Shown piece after piece: positions 52,236 through 61,233 of a stretch of 64,000 nucleotides of DNA (position 1 is its first letter; each line of letters opens with the position of its first letter). The stretch spans positions 1 through 64,000 of the forward strand of contig CALZGM010000001.1 in assembly GCA_945787015.1 (NCBI GenBank). Direction: 5' to 3'. Source of the DNA: an uncultured Roseburia sp. Lineage in GTDB: Bacteria > Bacillota > Clostridia > Lachnospirales > Lachnospiraceae. A model generated the notes under the pieces. That model saw only the letters and a program-made list of their open reading frames with translations. It did not search any database and was not told where the DNA came from. Both the position numbers and the translations under genes were made by a program.

Positions 52236-53474
52236 ATGGCAGTCAAAGAATTTGTAAAACAACATCTTATCAATCCTGCACGTATGGACAGTCAGGGAAA
52301 CATTCTCTGGGACCAGCGGGTAGCCGGATTCGGAGGAATGAATCTTTATGATAAATTCCGTTTTGTCATGCGGCAGGAAAAAAAGCCTTTTGATAAAGAA
52401 GCTTATGAAAGAGTAAAAGGTGGGGAGAAAATCATCAACTGGATTATTCCGGAGATGGGATTTTCTTCCGGTGGTCATATCAATATTTTTCGTTTTGTCA
52501 TGATGCTTCAGAAAGCGGGATTTAAAAACCGTATCTATATCATCAATCCGCTCGCCTTTCATACAGCGGACCAATGCAGGGCATTTTTAAAGAAAAATTA
52601 TGTGCTGGATTTAGAGGAAATCGAGGTGTCGATTGATGTGAATGAGATGGAGTTTGCGCATGCTACCATCGCGACATCCTGGCAGACCGCTTATACACTC
52701 AGGGATTTTGATAATACAATTAGTAAATTTTATTTTGTGCAGGATTTTGAACCCTACTTCTTTGCGGTCGGGTCTGAATATGCGTTTGCTGAGAATACTT
52801 ATAAATTTGGCTTTCGAGGGCTTACTGCAGGGGATTGGTTAAAGGAGAAGCTGCATGAAGAGTACGGTATGGAAACAGACAGCTTTTTGTTTTCTTATGA
52901 CCACAAGCTCTATACACCGGGAGAGAAACGAGATTCCGTACCAAGAGTCTTTTTCTATGCCAGACCGGTAACGGAGCGCCGTAATTTTGAACTGGGTCTT
53001 TTGGCGTTAAACGAAATAGCACGAAGAAAACCGGATACAGAGGTGATTTTTGCAGGGTGGGATGTCAGAAATTATAATATACCGTTTCGCCACAAAAATC
53101 TCGGAAGCGTCAGACAGGACAAGCTGGCAGATTTATATGCACAGTGTGATATGTGTCTGGTATTATCAGGAACCAATCTGTCACTTTTGCCACTTGAGAT
53201 TATGGCATCCAATTCCGTTGCCGTATGCACGAAGGGTGCGAACAGTGAGTGGCTTGTAAATGAAGAAAATGCGATTCTGGTAGATTTTGACCCGGATGAT
53301 ATTGCAGACAAGATTTGCTATTATTTTGAACACCGGGAAGAACTATCAGAGGTTCGCAGGCGCGGCATGGAGTTTGCAAATGTGACAAACTGGGAAGCGG
53401 AAGGCGAAAAGGTTCGAATCGCAATTGAAAAAGGAATAGAAGAAGATGAGAAAAATATTAGTACTCGGTGGTAA
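52236..53474 (+). CDS. WsaF-like rhamnosyltransferase
   Basis: GT-B glycosyltransferase of about 412 residues resembling WsaF, the beta-1,2-rhamnosyltransferase of Geobacillus S-layer glycan synthesis. The N-terminal half has INWIIPEMGFSSGGHINIFRFVMML and YFVQDFEPYFFAVGSEYAFAENTY. The C-terminal half has VFFYARPVTERRNFELGLLA and LSLLPLEIMASNSVAVCTKG, the donor-binding region. The frame also opens at GTG 52224, but the GTGAGAG stretch is better read as the ribosome site for ATG 52236. The next gene overlaps its end by 29 bp. Confidence 0.85.
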   Translation: MAVKEFVKQHLINPARMDSQGNILWDQRVAGFGGMNLYDKFRFVMRQEKKPFDKEAYERVKGGEKIINWIIPEMGFSSGGHINIFRFVMMLQKAGFKNRIYIINPLAFHTADQCRAFLKKNYVLDLEEIEVSIDVNEMEFAHATIATSWQTAYTLRDFDNTISKFYFVQDFEPYFFAVGSEYAFAENTYKFGFRGLTAGDWLKEKLHEEYGMETDSFLFSYDHKLYTPGEKRDSVPRVFFYARPVTERRNFELGLLALNEIARRKPDTEVIFAGWDVRNYNIPFRHKNLGSVRQDKLADLYAQCDMCLVLSGTNLSLLPLEIMASNSVAVCTKGANSEWLVNEENAILVDFDPDDIADKICYYFEHREELSEVRRRGMEFANVTNWEAEGEKVRIAIEKGIEEDEKNISTRW

Positions 53475-54351
53475 TGGATTCCTGGGTAGAAACCTGTGCC
53501 GTTATCTCGCTGATTGCGGAGAAAACGTATACAGTTTTGACATGGCAATGCCGGAAGCGCCGGATAAACGAATTGAATATATTGCCGGAGATTTTTTTGA
53601 TGATTATACCTTGGAAGAAACGGTAAAGGGGATGGATGTCATCTATCATGCAATCTGCACCTTAAATCCCGGAAATTCCAATGAAAAGTGCATTCTTGGC
53701 TATGAAAGAGATTTTGTCCAGACTGCAAAGCTGTGTTCTTACTTAAAGAATACTGAGTGCAGAATGATTTTCTTCTCCTCCGGCGGAACCGTATATGGAA
53801 ATCAGGAAATACAGCCGATTACAGAGGATGCCGTACCGGTACCAATCAATCACTATGGCAACCTAAAGCTTTGTATTGAAAATACCATGCGTACGTTTAA
53901 TTTTCAAATGAAGAAAAATATGCTCATTGCAAGAATCTCCAATCCCTATGGACCGGGTCAGGATTACCATAAGGGAGTAGGCTTTATCGATGCTGCGATT
54001 AAACATGCAATTCATGGAGAGACCATTGAAATCTGGGGAGACGGCAGTATCATAAGGGATTATATCTATATCGATGATTTGTGCAGAATGCTGTATGCCT
54101 TAATTGACTATCATGGTGAGACAGAAGTATTTAATTTAAGCTCGAATACCGGTGTTTCCCAGAATGATATCGTGAATATTCTAAAAAATATTCAATCGGA
54201 TGTTCAGGTAGTTTATAAGCCGGGTCGAAGCGTAGATGCAAAGAAGATTATTTTAGATAATCACAGAATCCGATCTGTCTGCAACTTTGACATGGTATCC
54301 ATCGAAGAGGGAATTAACAGATACTATCGCTATATTAAACAAGGGAAGTAA
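53446..54351 (+). CDS. NAD-dependent sugar epimerase/dehydratase
   Basis: Extended short-chain dehydrogenase of 301 residues acting on a nucleotide sugar. It has ILVLGGNGFLGRNLCRYL (Rossmann), the FFSSGGTVYGN active-site strand, HYGNLKLCIENTMR (Tyr-Lys pair), RISNPYGPGQDYHKG and GDGSIIRDYIYIDDLC. The sequence is GalE-like, so a 4-epimerase or reductase is likely; the sugar cannot be told. It starts within the preceding gene (29-bp overlap) and is followed after six bases by an unknown membrane protein. Confidence 0.85.
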   Translation: MRKILVLGGNGFLGRNLCRYLADCGENVYSFDMAMPEAPDKRIEYIAGDFFDDYTLEETVKGMDVIYHAICTLNPGNSNEKCILGYERDFVQTAKLCSYLKNTECRMIFFSSGGTVYGNQEIQPITEDAVPVPINHYGNLKLCIENTMRTFNFQMKKNMLIARISNPYGPGQDYHKGVGFIDAAIKHAIHGETIEIWGDGSIIRDYIYIDDLCRMLYALIDYHGETEVFNLSSNTGVSQNDIVNILKNIQSDVQVVYKPGRSVDAKKIILDNHRIRSVCNFDMVSIEEGINRYYRYIKQGK

Positions 54352-54357
54352 TGATTC

Positions 54358-54996
54358 ATGGAAATAAAACAGGTTTATAGCAGAAGAACCCGTAGAGAAA
54401 AAATATTATCCGCAGGCGTGCTGGTCATGGGTGTTTTATCGATGCTCCTACTGGCGGCCAGATGCAGCAAAATGCCTCAGACGGCAGGTATTGTACCGAC
54501 CCGGATACAAAATGCAGTCCTATGGTTATTTGCAGAAGATGTGCAGATGACAGCTATGGCAGTTTATCTTGTGGGAGCGTTGCCAACGATTCTCATCAGC
54601 GCAGCTGTTTTAGACGAGATAGGGCAAAAGAAGGGGGAACTGGCGTTACCATTCTATTTTTATCCGGCTGCTTTTATGGTGGAAAAATTATTTTATAACC
54701 CGCTTTCCATTTCCGTATGTTCCTGGATTGTGCTGGTATTGACTTCGTTTTGTCTGTATGAAGTTGTTGTGAAGCAATACAAAATTGGCTGTGGAATAGC
54801 CGCTATCGTGCTGGTTTTGAGTGTACTCGAACATGGGCAGCCGGTCATCGCATTGCTGCGTTACGGGGCATGCCTGATTTTATGTGCGGGAACTGCCGTA
54901 CTTATGAATCGGGCAGGTGTATTAAAAAAGAAAATCTGGTACGCAAGTATTCTGGCACTTTATTTCATCCTGTTTTTGATTGCAGGATTATGTTAG
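54358..54996 (+). CDS. Hypothetical membrane protein 1 of polysaccharide locus
   Basis: Unrecognised protein of 212 residues with about six membrane segments. The N-terminus is basic (KQVYSRRTRREK). Hydrophobic runs follow at about 18-38, 60-85, 95-108, 118-138, 145-165 and 190-210. There is no catalytic motif I can identify. It is the first of three adjacent small membrane proteins, each with its own ribosome site. Together they might form one complex, such as a flippase or polymerase component. It could also be part of a larger ancestral protein, but the intervening stops and ribosome sites argue for separate genes. Confidence 0.65.
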   Translation: MEIKQVYSRRTRREKILSAGVLVMGVLSMLLLAARCSKMPQTAGIVPTRIQNAVLWLFAEDVQMTAMAVYLVGALPTILISAAVLDEIGQKKGELALPFYFYPAAFMVEKLFYNPLSISVCSWIVLVLTSFCLYEVVVKQYKIGCGIAAIVLVLSVLEHGQPVIALLRYGACLILCAGTAVLMNRAGVLKKKIWYASILALYFILFLIAGLC

Positions 54997-55008
54997 AAGG
55001 TAGGAAAA

Positions 55009-55539
55009 ATGAAATTGAAAAGAACAGTTCCGGAAATCCTTACAAATGGATTTATCATTCTGCTGGCGGTACTTTATGCAGCCGGATTTACACCGGAGGC
55101 GGTGGGAGCAGAGGCTTCGTTTCTTGTGATACCGGTGTTCTTCCTTACCTTGTGGAGATTTGGAAAAAGCTTGTTTGCAGAGAAGAAAGAGGCAGTGGTC
55201 TTTGTAATATTTGCAACAGCTCTCTATGGAATGTGCGCATTTCGGGAAGGAAGAGAGGCAGCAACCGGTATCTTTTTAAACAGCAAAGAGGGACTTACTA
55301 TCTTAAGCTGTGTGGTCATGCCGTTAGCCTTTTGTATGATTTTGCAGTGGCTTAAGAAAGTAGAAAGCCGGATAGAAATGTGTGTGATGTCAGCTGCGTT
55401 GGTGTTCGCGGGACAATTTTGCGATGATAAGGGCGGATTTTATATCCTCTTAATGCTGCTTTTGGGAGTGACGGTTAAAATCGTAAGAAAGGGGTATGCT
55501 TATGTCGTTGCGTCTGGCGGTTTTAAAAAGCGTATTTGA
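55009..55539 (+). CDS. Hypothetical membrane protein 2 of polysaccharide locus
   Basis: Unrecognised membrane protein of 176 residues with about five hydrophobic segments (about 12-30, 38-55, 63-80, 98-118 and 128-160). It shows no known motif. A Lys/Arg-rich segment and the C-terminus suggest cytoplasmic loops. It starts 12 bp after membrane protein 1 with GTAGGAAAAATG. Its end overlaps the third gene by about 38 bp, so they are coupled. Confidence 0.65.
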   Translation: MKLKRTVPEILTNGFIILLAVLYAAGFTPEAVGAEASFLVIPVFFLTLWRFGKSLFAEKKEAVVFVIFATALYGMCAFREGREAATGIFLNSKEGLTILSCVVMPLAFCMILQWLKKVESRIEMCVMSAALVFAGQFCDDKGGFYILLMLLLGVTVKIVRKGYAYVVASGGFKKRI

Positions 55540-55864
55540 TTCGTATAACGAACATGCTTTTCCACTGATTTTCTTTTTTATCGCTTTGGTTTATTTCATC
55601 CTAAAAGATAAAAAAGAGCAGAGAAATTTGTTAATATATGAGATTTTTGGTATACTTTTACTAGTGACACCATTTATCGGGAATAAGATAATTACTCTTG
55701 GTGCAGAAAGTGAGGCAAACTGGCCGGTATACGGAATTTTGTGTGTGATTCCGCTGACCGCATATGTAGCCACAGAACTTTTTAGAGAGGCAAAAAACAG
55801 GAAAGAGCAATGTATCTTTGTGTTGCTTTTTTTACTGGTGATACAACTGGGATTTGGTTTTTAA
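55502..55864 (+). CDS. Hypothetical membrane protein 3 of polysaccharide locus
   Basis: Unrecognised protein of about 120 residues with three membrane segments (about 20-35, 45-62 and 75-120). ATG codons lie at 55496 and 55502 in the same frame; AAAGGGG (55488-55494) is one base from the first and seven from the second, so I choose the second. It overlaps membrane protein 2 in another frame, which suggests coupled translation or, less likely, an old frameshift in one longer membrane protein. NEHAFPLIFFFIALVYFILKD resembles no family I know. Confidence 0.55.
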   Translation: MSLRLAVLKSVFDSYNEHAFPLIFFFIALVYFILKDKKEQRNLLIYEIFGILLLVTPFIGNKIITLGAESEANWPVYGILCVIPLTAYVATELFREAKNRKEQCIFVLLFLLVIQLGFGF

Positions 55865-55890
55865 AAACAATGGGATAGAAGGATTGACCT

Positions 55891-57753
55891 ATGAAGAATT
55901 CAGAAAAAACAATGTGGATGAAAAGAATATGCATGATGTTAATTGACGTTTGTATCGTGATTATCGCAAGCATCGGAGCGCTAGTCGTACGTTTTGATTT
56001 TAGCTATGCTTCCGTTCCGGATTACTATTTGGCAGTTGTATATCATGTCATACCATTTTCTATTATATTAGCGCTTTTTATTTTCACATTCTTTCGCTTA
56101 TATAGTGTGTTATGGAGCTATGCCGGAGCAACGGAGCTTTGGTATTTAATTGCTGCATGTGGAGTAGATAGTGTATTAAATGCTATCATGGTATTACTGT
56201 TATATCGTAGTGAAGACTATCCGGTTCCAAGAAGCTGGTATTTTTTCTATGGAGCATTACTCTTTACATTAACCTTTGTAAGCAGATACGCACAACGAGG
56301 ATTAAAAACAGTAAATAATCGTAGAGTTCATGCAGATAAGATGAAGCGAGTGTTAATTGTTGGTGCCGGAGAAGCAGGGAATGCGATTATCAAAGAAATC
56401 GTAAACAGTCCATACGTAAATATGAAAATTGTTGGTATCGTAGATGATGATAAGACTAAGCATGGAAAATATATGCATGGAATTAAAGTCATTGGCGACC
56501 GTAATGATATTGTTGATATTGCAGAAAATAGACGAGTAGATGAGATTATCATCGCAATGCCTACGGTTTCCGCTATGGAAACCAAGAAAATTTTAGATAT
56601 TTGTAAGCAGACTGCTTGTGAATTAAAACGTCTTCCGGGAATGTATCAGTTGGTAAACGGCGATGTCAGCATCAGCAAGTTAAAGGATGTCGATGTGAAT
56701 GATCTTTTGGGAAGAGACCCGATTGAAGTAGATTTGGATTCCATTATGGGATATGTATCCGGTAAGGTAGTTATGGTTACCGGTGGCGGCGGTTCTATCG
56801 GAAGCGAGCTGTGCAGACAGATTGCATCCCATAATCCGAAGCAGCTTTTGATTGTAGATATTTATGAAAACTCTACATACGATATTCAGCAGGAGCTGAA
56901 GCGAAAATATCCGGATTTAGATTTGGTGGTACTCATTGCATCTGTCAGAAATACCAAGCGTATCGATCAGATTTTTGCAACCTATCATCCGGAAATCGTA
57001 TATCATGCAGCTGCACATAAGCATGTACCGCTCATGGAGGACAGCCCGAATGAGGCAGTAAAGAATAATGTATTAGGAACCTGGAAGGTCGTTCAGGCAG
57101 CAGATAAATATAAAGTAAAACGTTTCGTTATGATTTCTACGGATAAGGCGGTCAATCCTACCAATATCATGGGAGCAACGAAACGAATCTGTGAAATGAT
57201 TATTCAGACCTACAATAACCGTTCCCAGACCGAGTATGTGGCAGTTCGGTTTGGAAATGTCTTAGGCAGCAACGGAAGTGTGATTCCGTTATTTAAAAAG
57301 CAGATTGAGGCGGGCGGGCCTGTTACCGTTACGCATCCGGACATTATCCGTTATTTCATGACGATTCCGGAAGCTGTTTCTCTGGTGTTGCAGGCGGGAG
57401 CCTATGCAAAGGGCGGAGAAATCTTTATCCTGGATATGGGCGAGCCGGTTAAAATTGTGGACTTGGCAAGAAACTTAATTCTGTTATCCGGACATAAACC
57501 GGATGAAGATATTCAGATTGTGTTTACGGGACTTAGACCCGGGGAAAAATTATATGAAGAAATGCTGATGAAAGAGGAAGGCATGCAGGATACTGCAAAC
57601 AAACTTATCCATATCGGAAAGCCGATACAGATGGATGAAGAACGTTTCTTACGTCAGCTGGAAGAACTGAAGGAATATGTGGTTGAGGAACCATCCGATA
57701 TCCGGGATTGGGTACAAAGAATCGTACCGACGTATTCCATTCAGGAACATTAA
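55891..57753 (+). CDS. CapD/PglF-type membrane nucleotide-sugar 4,6-dehydratase
   Basis: 620-residue enzyme that probably turns UDP-GlcNAc into the 4-keto-6-deoxy sugar, the precursor of bacillosamine or of N-acetyl-fucosamine and quinovosamine types. Four N-terminal membrane segments (about 15-130) are followed by a CoA-binding-like Rossmann fold (KRVLIVGAGEAGNAII, near 150) and the catalytic fold (VMVTGGGGSIGSELCRQIASH, near 292). The active-site region has HAAAHKHVPLME, MISTDKAVNPTNIMGATKR and RFGNVLGSNGSVIPLF. It begins the second part of the locus, next to the initiating transferase, which would use the sugar it makes. Confidence 0.92.
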   Translation: MKNSEKTMWMKRICMMLIDVCIVIIASIGALVVRFDFSYASVPDYYLAVVYHVIPFSIILALFIFTFFRLYSVLWSYAGATELWYLIAACGVDSVLNAIMVLLLYRSEDYPVPRSWYFFYGALLFTLTFVSRYAQRGLKTVNNRRVHADKMKRVLIVGAGEAGNAIIKEIVNSPYVNMKIVGIVDDDKTKHGKYMHGIKVIGDRNDIVDIAENRRVDEIIIAMPTVSAMETKKILDICKQTACELKRLPGMYQLVNGDVSISKLKDVDVNDLLGRDPIEVDLDSIMGYVSGKVVMVTGGGGSIGSELCRQIASHNPKQLLIVDIYENSTYDIQQELKRKYPDLDLVVLIASVRNTKRIDQIFATYHPEIVYHAAAHKHVPLMEDSPNEAVKNNVLGTWKVVQAADKYKVKRFVMISTDKAVNPTNIMGATKRICEMIIQTYNNRSQTEYVAVRFGNVLGSNGSVIPLFKKQIEAGGPVTVTHPDIIRYFMTIPEAVSLVLQAGAYAKGGEIFILDMGEPVKIVDLARNLILLSGHKPDEDIQIVFTGLRPGEKLYEEMLMKEEGMQDTANKLIHIGKPIQMDEERFLRQLEELKEYVVEEPSDIRDWVQRIVPTYSIQEH

Positions 57754-57771
57754 AGATACAAGGAGAAGCAT

Positions 57772-58401
57772 ATGACACTCTCTACTTCGCAGAAATTATA
57801 CATGGGAATCAAACGCTGTCTGGATTTTATCCTTGCATTGCTGGCTTTGCTTTTATTGTCCTGGCTGTTTTTGATTTTATGCATTGCAATTAAAATTGAC
57901 AGCCCGGGACCGATTTTGTTTAAGCAGAAACGGGTAGGCATCCATAAGACTCATTTTTCGATTCTGAAATTTAGGACCATGCGTATTGATACTCCAAAAG
58001 ACATGCCAACCCATATGCTGTCCAATCCGGAGCAGTATATTACAAAAGTGGGCAAGTTCTTAAGAAAGAGCAGTTTAGACGAGCTGCCGCAGATTATCAA
58101 TATTCTGGCTGGACAGATGAGTATCGTAGGACCGCGTCCGGCACTGTGGAATCAGTATGATTTAATTGAAGAACGGGACAAGTATGGAGTCAATGATGTG
58201 CTGCCGGGGCTTACCGGATGGGCACAGATTAACGGGAGAGATGAACTGGAAATTCCGGTGAAGGCCAAGCTTGACGGAGAGTATGTGGAGCATTTTGGAC
58301 TGCTTATGGATATCAAATGTTTCTTTGGAACATTTACGGCGGTGCTGTCACACAAAGGCGTGGTAGAAGGCGGAACCGGTGAAATGAAGAAAAAGGGATA
58401 A
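57772..58401 (+). CDS. Initiating phosphoglycosyl transferase (bacterial sugar transferase)
   Basis: Starts repeat-unit synthesis by moving a sugar phosphate from a UDP-sugar to undecaprenyl phosphate on the inner membrane face. The 209-residue protein has one membrane helix (about 14-38) and then the polyprenol-phosphate transferase core: IDSPGPILFKQKRVG, LKFRTM, LRKSSLDELPQIINILAGQM with the catalytic Asp-Glu pair, SIVGPRPA, and LPGLTGWAQINGRDEL. It is the short monotopic type (PglC/WcaJ C-terminal domain). It is 18 bp after the dehydratase, and the two are probably paired. Confidence 0.93.
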   Translation: MTLSTSQKLYMGIKRCLDFILALLALLLLSWLFLILCIAIKIDSPGPILFKQKRVGIHKTHFSILKFRTMRIDTPKDMPTHMLSNPEQYITKVGKFLRKSSLDELPQIINILAGQMSIVGPRPALWNQYDLIEERDKYGVNDVLPGLTGWAQINGRDELEIPVKAKLDGEYVEHFGLLMDIKCFFGTFTAVLSHKGVVEGGTGEMKKKG

Positions 58402-58405
58402 GAGT

Positions 58406-59293
58406 ATGGAAAAACATGTACTAATTACAGGAACTGGTGGATACATCGGGACCTCTTTTAAACAGTATATTGAGAAAAAAAATGGGAACATGCCGCAGGA
58501 TTTGTGGCATGTTACATTTGTTTCTATGAGAAATGAGAATTGGAAGCAATTAGACCTCTCGGAATTCGATGTCATCCTACATGTAGCAGGAATTGTGCAT
58601 AAAAAAGAGCAACCAGAAATGGAATCGCTCTATATGGATGTGAATTATAAGCTCACCAAGGAATTAGCGGAAAAGGCAAAGCAGGATACAGCTACTCAAA
58701 ATAAGAAAATGCAGTTTGTATTCTTAAGTACCATGAGTGTCTATGGTATGGTTTCCGGTCGTATTACAAAAGATACCATACCGGCACCGGCAAATTTCTA
58801 TGGAAAGAGCAAGCTTTTAGCGGAGACCTCCTTACAGGAATTATGTGATGAGAACTTTATCGTAACCATCGTAAGGCCTCCAATGATTTATGGCAAAGAA
58901 TGTACAGGTAACTATCGTTCACTTGAAAAATTAGCAAAGAAAGTACCAATCTTTCCAAAGACAAAAAATGAACGAAGCATGTTATACATTGAAAACCTAA
59001 ATGAGTTCTTATATCGAGTAATGGATAAAAGGGTAGCAGGAACTTTTTGCCCACAGAATAAAGAATATGTCAATACCTCAAATATGGTAGCGACCATTTG
59101 GAAAAGCTATGAAAAGAAAGGTGTTATTATACCAGGATTCGGATGGTTACTATCTATCTTAGCAGGAAAAGTCAGCGTGTTTGCAAAGGTATGTGGAACA
59201 CTAACGTATGACAAAGAGATGTCTATTTATGAGGAACTTGGAGATTATCAAATCATAGAGTTTGGAGAAAGTATTCATGGAAGCAAACACTAA
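58406..59293 (+). CDS. NAD-dependent epimerase/reductase, nucleotide-sugar type
   Basis: Short-chain reductase of 295 residues that probably reduces or epimerises the 4-keto sugar made two genes earlier. It has VLITGTGGYIGTSFKQYI (Rossmann), ILHVAGIVHKKEQPEM, FLSTMSVYGM, FYGKSKLLAETSLQEL (Tyr-Lys pair) and VRPPMIYGKECTGNYRSLEK. This resembles WbpV/WbiG-like and TviC-type enzymes. It starts four bases after the sugar transferase and overlaps the next gene by 17 bp. The product, for instance QuiNAc or FucNAc, is a guess. Confidence 0.85.
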   Translation: MEKHVLITGTGGYIGTSFKQYIEKKNGNMPQDLWHVTFVSMRNENWKQLDLSEFDVILHVAGIVHKKEQPEMESLYMDVNYKLTKELAEKAKQDTATQNKKMQFVFLSTMSVYGMVSGRITKDTIPAPANFYGKSKLLAETSLQELCDENFIVTIVRPPMIYGKECTGNYRSLEKLAKKVPIFPKTKNERSMLYIENLNEFLYRVMDKRVAGTFCPQNKEYVNTSNMVATIWKSYEKKGVIIPGFGWLLSILAGKVSVFAKVCGTLTYDKEMSIYEELGDYQIIEFGESIHGSKH

Positions 59294-60101
59294 AGTATCG
59301 GTTTTGATGTCCGTTTATGTGAAGGAAAAACCGGAATATTTAAAAGCATCATTAGATAGTATTCTAGCACAGACCTATCCGGTGGATGAAATCATGCTAA
59401 TCGAAGACGGACCGTTAACAGAGCCGCTATACGATATGATCAATGATTATCAGAGTAAGCACCCGTCGGTGATTCGAACCTTTGCATTTGAACAAAACCG
59501 CCAGCTTGGAAGAGCCCTGGCGAAGGGAGTAGAACTGTGCAGTAATGAGCTGATTGCCCGCATGGATACGGATGACATCGCGGAGCCTGACCGCATCAAA
59601 AAGCAGGTAGCTTATATGGAAGCACATCCGGATGTGCATGTGCTGGGCGGCTCTATCCGGGAATTTAACGATGAAGGAACCATTGACCGTGTCAAATACA
59701 TGCCTCTTACCCAGGAGGAGATTTACCGGTATGCAAAGCTTCGGAACCCGCTCAATCACATGACAGTGATGTTCCGTAGAAGTGCAATTTTGGAAATCGG
59801 AAATTATCAGCATTTTCCGTTTCTGGAGGACTATTCTCTTTGGAGCCGCATGCTGACCAAGGGATACCAGATTCGGAATATGGAGGATATATTGGTACGT
59901 GCCAGAACCAGTATGGCACTGGTGCGTCGCCGCAGCGGATGGGATTATTTTAAAACCTTTTCCAAGCTTCGGAAGCTGCAGCATGAGCTGGGGCTGACCA
60001 ATACCTTTGAATATATAAAAGCAATGGCAGGCACCTTTGTGATGATTATGCAGCCGGGCTTTATTAAGGAACTGGCATATAAGAAGGTGCTACGGAAATA
60101 G
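59277..60101 (+). CDS. Family 2 glycosyltransferase
   Basis: GT-A enzyme of 274 residues: VSVLMSVYVKEKPEYLKASL, MLIEDGPLTEPLYD, RALAKGVELCSNELIARMDT and the metal motif DTDDIAEPDR are clear. HVLGGSIREFNDEG and LEDYSLWSRMLTKG shape the acceptor side. It resembles the CpsI/EpsE-like subgroup that adds galactose or related sugars. A longer frame begins at TTG 59262, but TTTGGAG there is the ribosome site for ATG 59277. It overlaps the preceding gene by 17 bp. Confidence 0.9.
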   Translation: MEANTKVSVLMSVYVKEKPEYLKASLDSILAQTYPVDEIMLIEDGPLTEPLYDMINDYQSKHPSVIRTFAFEQNRQLGRALAKGVELCSNELIARMDTDDIAEPDRIKKQVAYMEAHPDVHVLGGSIREFNDEGTIDRVKYMPLTQEEIYRYAKLRNPLNHMTVMFRRSAILEIGNYQHFPFLEDYSLWSRMLTKGYQIRNMEDILVRARTSMALVRRRSGWDYFKTFSKLRKLQHELGLTNTFEYIKAMAGTFVMIMQPGFIKELAYKKVLRK

Positions 60102-60117
60102 AAGGGTGTGAGATGGC

Positions 60118-61221
60118 ATGAAAAGAGCGCGTGTGTTGGAAATCATCGGGAAACGTCCGGTTGGCGGCGTAGGAACGGTGATGTTAAATTATCAGACCTA
60201 TATGGATGCAGAAAAAGTACAGATGGATTATCTGATTTTCGGAGAGGAACCGGAAAGCTTTGACGAGCGCGTAAAAGCACTTGGCTCAAAGGTTTATGTA
60301 TATCCGGCATTGTCCGGCAGTCAGATGGGACGTACAAAAGTTTACTTGAATGCATTTTTTAAGGAGCATGCAGGCGAGTATGACATTGTACACCTTCATG
60401 CACCCAATATCGCTTTCTTAGCATTTCCGATTGCTGCAAAATATGACATTAAAACCCGCATTGTACATAGTCATGCGACTTTATATGCAGAAAATAAAAT
60501 AAAGGCGGTCCGAAACAAGATTCTTTGGGCTATGGCGCAGGAAAAAATCACAGACCGCATCGGCTGCTCTAAGGCGGCGGGAGATTTTTTGTTTGGCAAC
60601 AAACCGTTTACGGTTTTGAAAAATGCGATTGCCTATGAGGATTATTTGTATGATGAATCGTTGCGACAGGAAGTCCGCATGAAAGAAGGCGTGACGGATA
60701 AACTGGTTGTTGGAAACGTGGGACGTTTCAGTAGGCAGAAAAATCAGACTTTTTTAATAGAAATTTTCGCAAAAATAAAAGAACTTCACCCGGAAAGTGT
60801 GTTATGGTTGGCAGGAGACGGAGAACTGCGCAGTGAGATAGAAGAAAAAATCGGTGGGCTCGGACTGGAGAAGGATGTCAGACTGTTTGGAATGGTAAAG
60901 AATACAAAAGAACTTTATCAGGCGATGGATGTTATGGTAATGCCATCTCTGTTTGAAGGTCTTCCGATGGTAGGTGTGGAAGCACAGGCATCCGGCCTTC
61001 CATGCGTTTTTAGCGATACCATTACGACAGAAGTGAATGTCGTAGGTTGCCCGTATCTGTCACTGCAGGAATCGGCTTTCGCCTGGGCAAAAGCAACCGT
61101 CGAAATGGCCGGTGCAAAGGAACGCCGCAGTTATCCGAAGGAATTGGACGCGTTAGGGTTTAATATCCGACTGGAAGCAAAAAGACTGGAAGAATTGTAT
61201 CTGGCGAAAATCGCTGAATAG
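60118..61221 (+). CDS. Family 4 glycosyltransferase (EpsF-like)
   Basis: GT-B enzyme of 367 residues. The acceptor half has RPVGGVGTVMLNYQTYMD (glycine loop) and YDIVHLHAPNIAFLAFPIA. The donor half has VVGNVGRFSRQKNQTFLIEIF, LWLAGDGELRSEIE, RLFGMVKNTKELYQAMDVMVMPSLFEGLPMVGVEAQASGLP with the E-x7-E motif. This is typical of EpsF-like exopolysaccharide enzymes. It is 16 bp after the preceding gene and 12 bp before the phosphoesterase gene. The donor sugar is not predictable. Confidence 0.92.
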   Translation: MKRARVLEIIGKRPVGGVGTVMLNYQTYMDAEKVQMDYLIFGEEPESFDERVKALGSKVYVYPALSGSQMGRTKVYLNAFFKEHAGEYDIVHLHAPNIAFLAFPIAAKYDIKTRIVHSHATLYAENKIKAVRNKILWAMAQEKITDRIGCSKAAGDFLFGNKPFTVLKNAIAYEDYLYDESLRQEVRMKEGVTDKLVVGNVGRFSRQKNQTFLIEIFAKIKELHPESVLWLAGDGELRSEIEEKIGGLGLEKDVRLFGMVKNTKELYQAMDVMVMPSLFEGLPMVGVEAQASGLPCVFSDTITTEVNVVGCPYLSLQESAFAWAKATVEMAGAKERRSYPKELDALGFNIRLEAKRLEELYLAKIAE

Positions 61222-61233
61222 GAAATAGAAAGA

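Noticed and set aside
54358-55864. One large membrane protein broken by frameshifts
   Set aside because: Each of the three frames has its own ribosome site and start, and the hydrophobic pattern does not need fusion. I keep it as an alternative only.
59468-59481. tRNA-like T-loop (GATTCGAACC)
   Set aside because: It lies inside a glycosyltransferase gene, and no acceptor or anticodon stems flank it.
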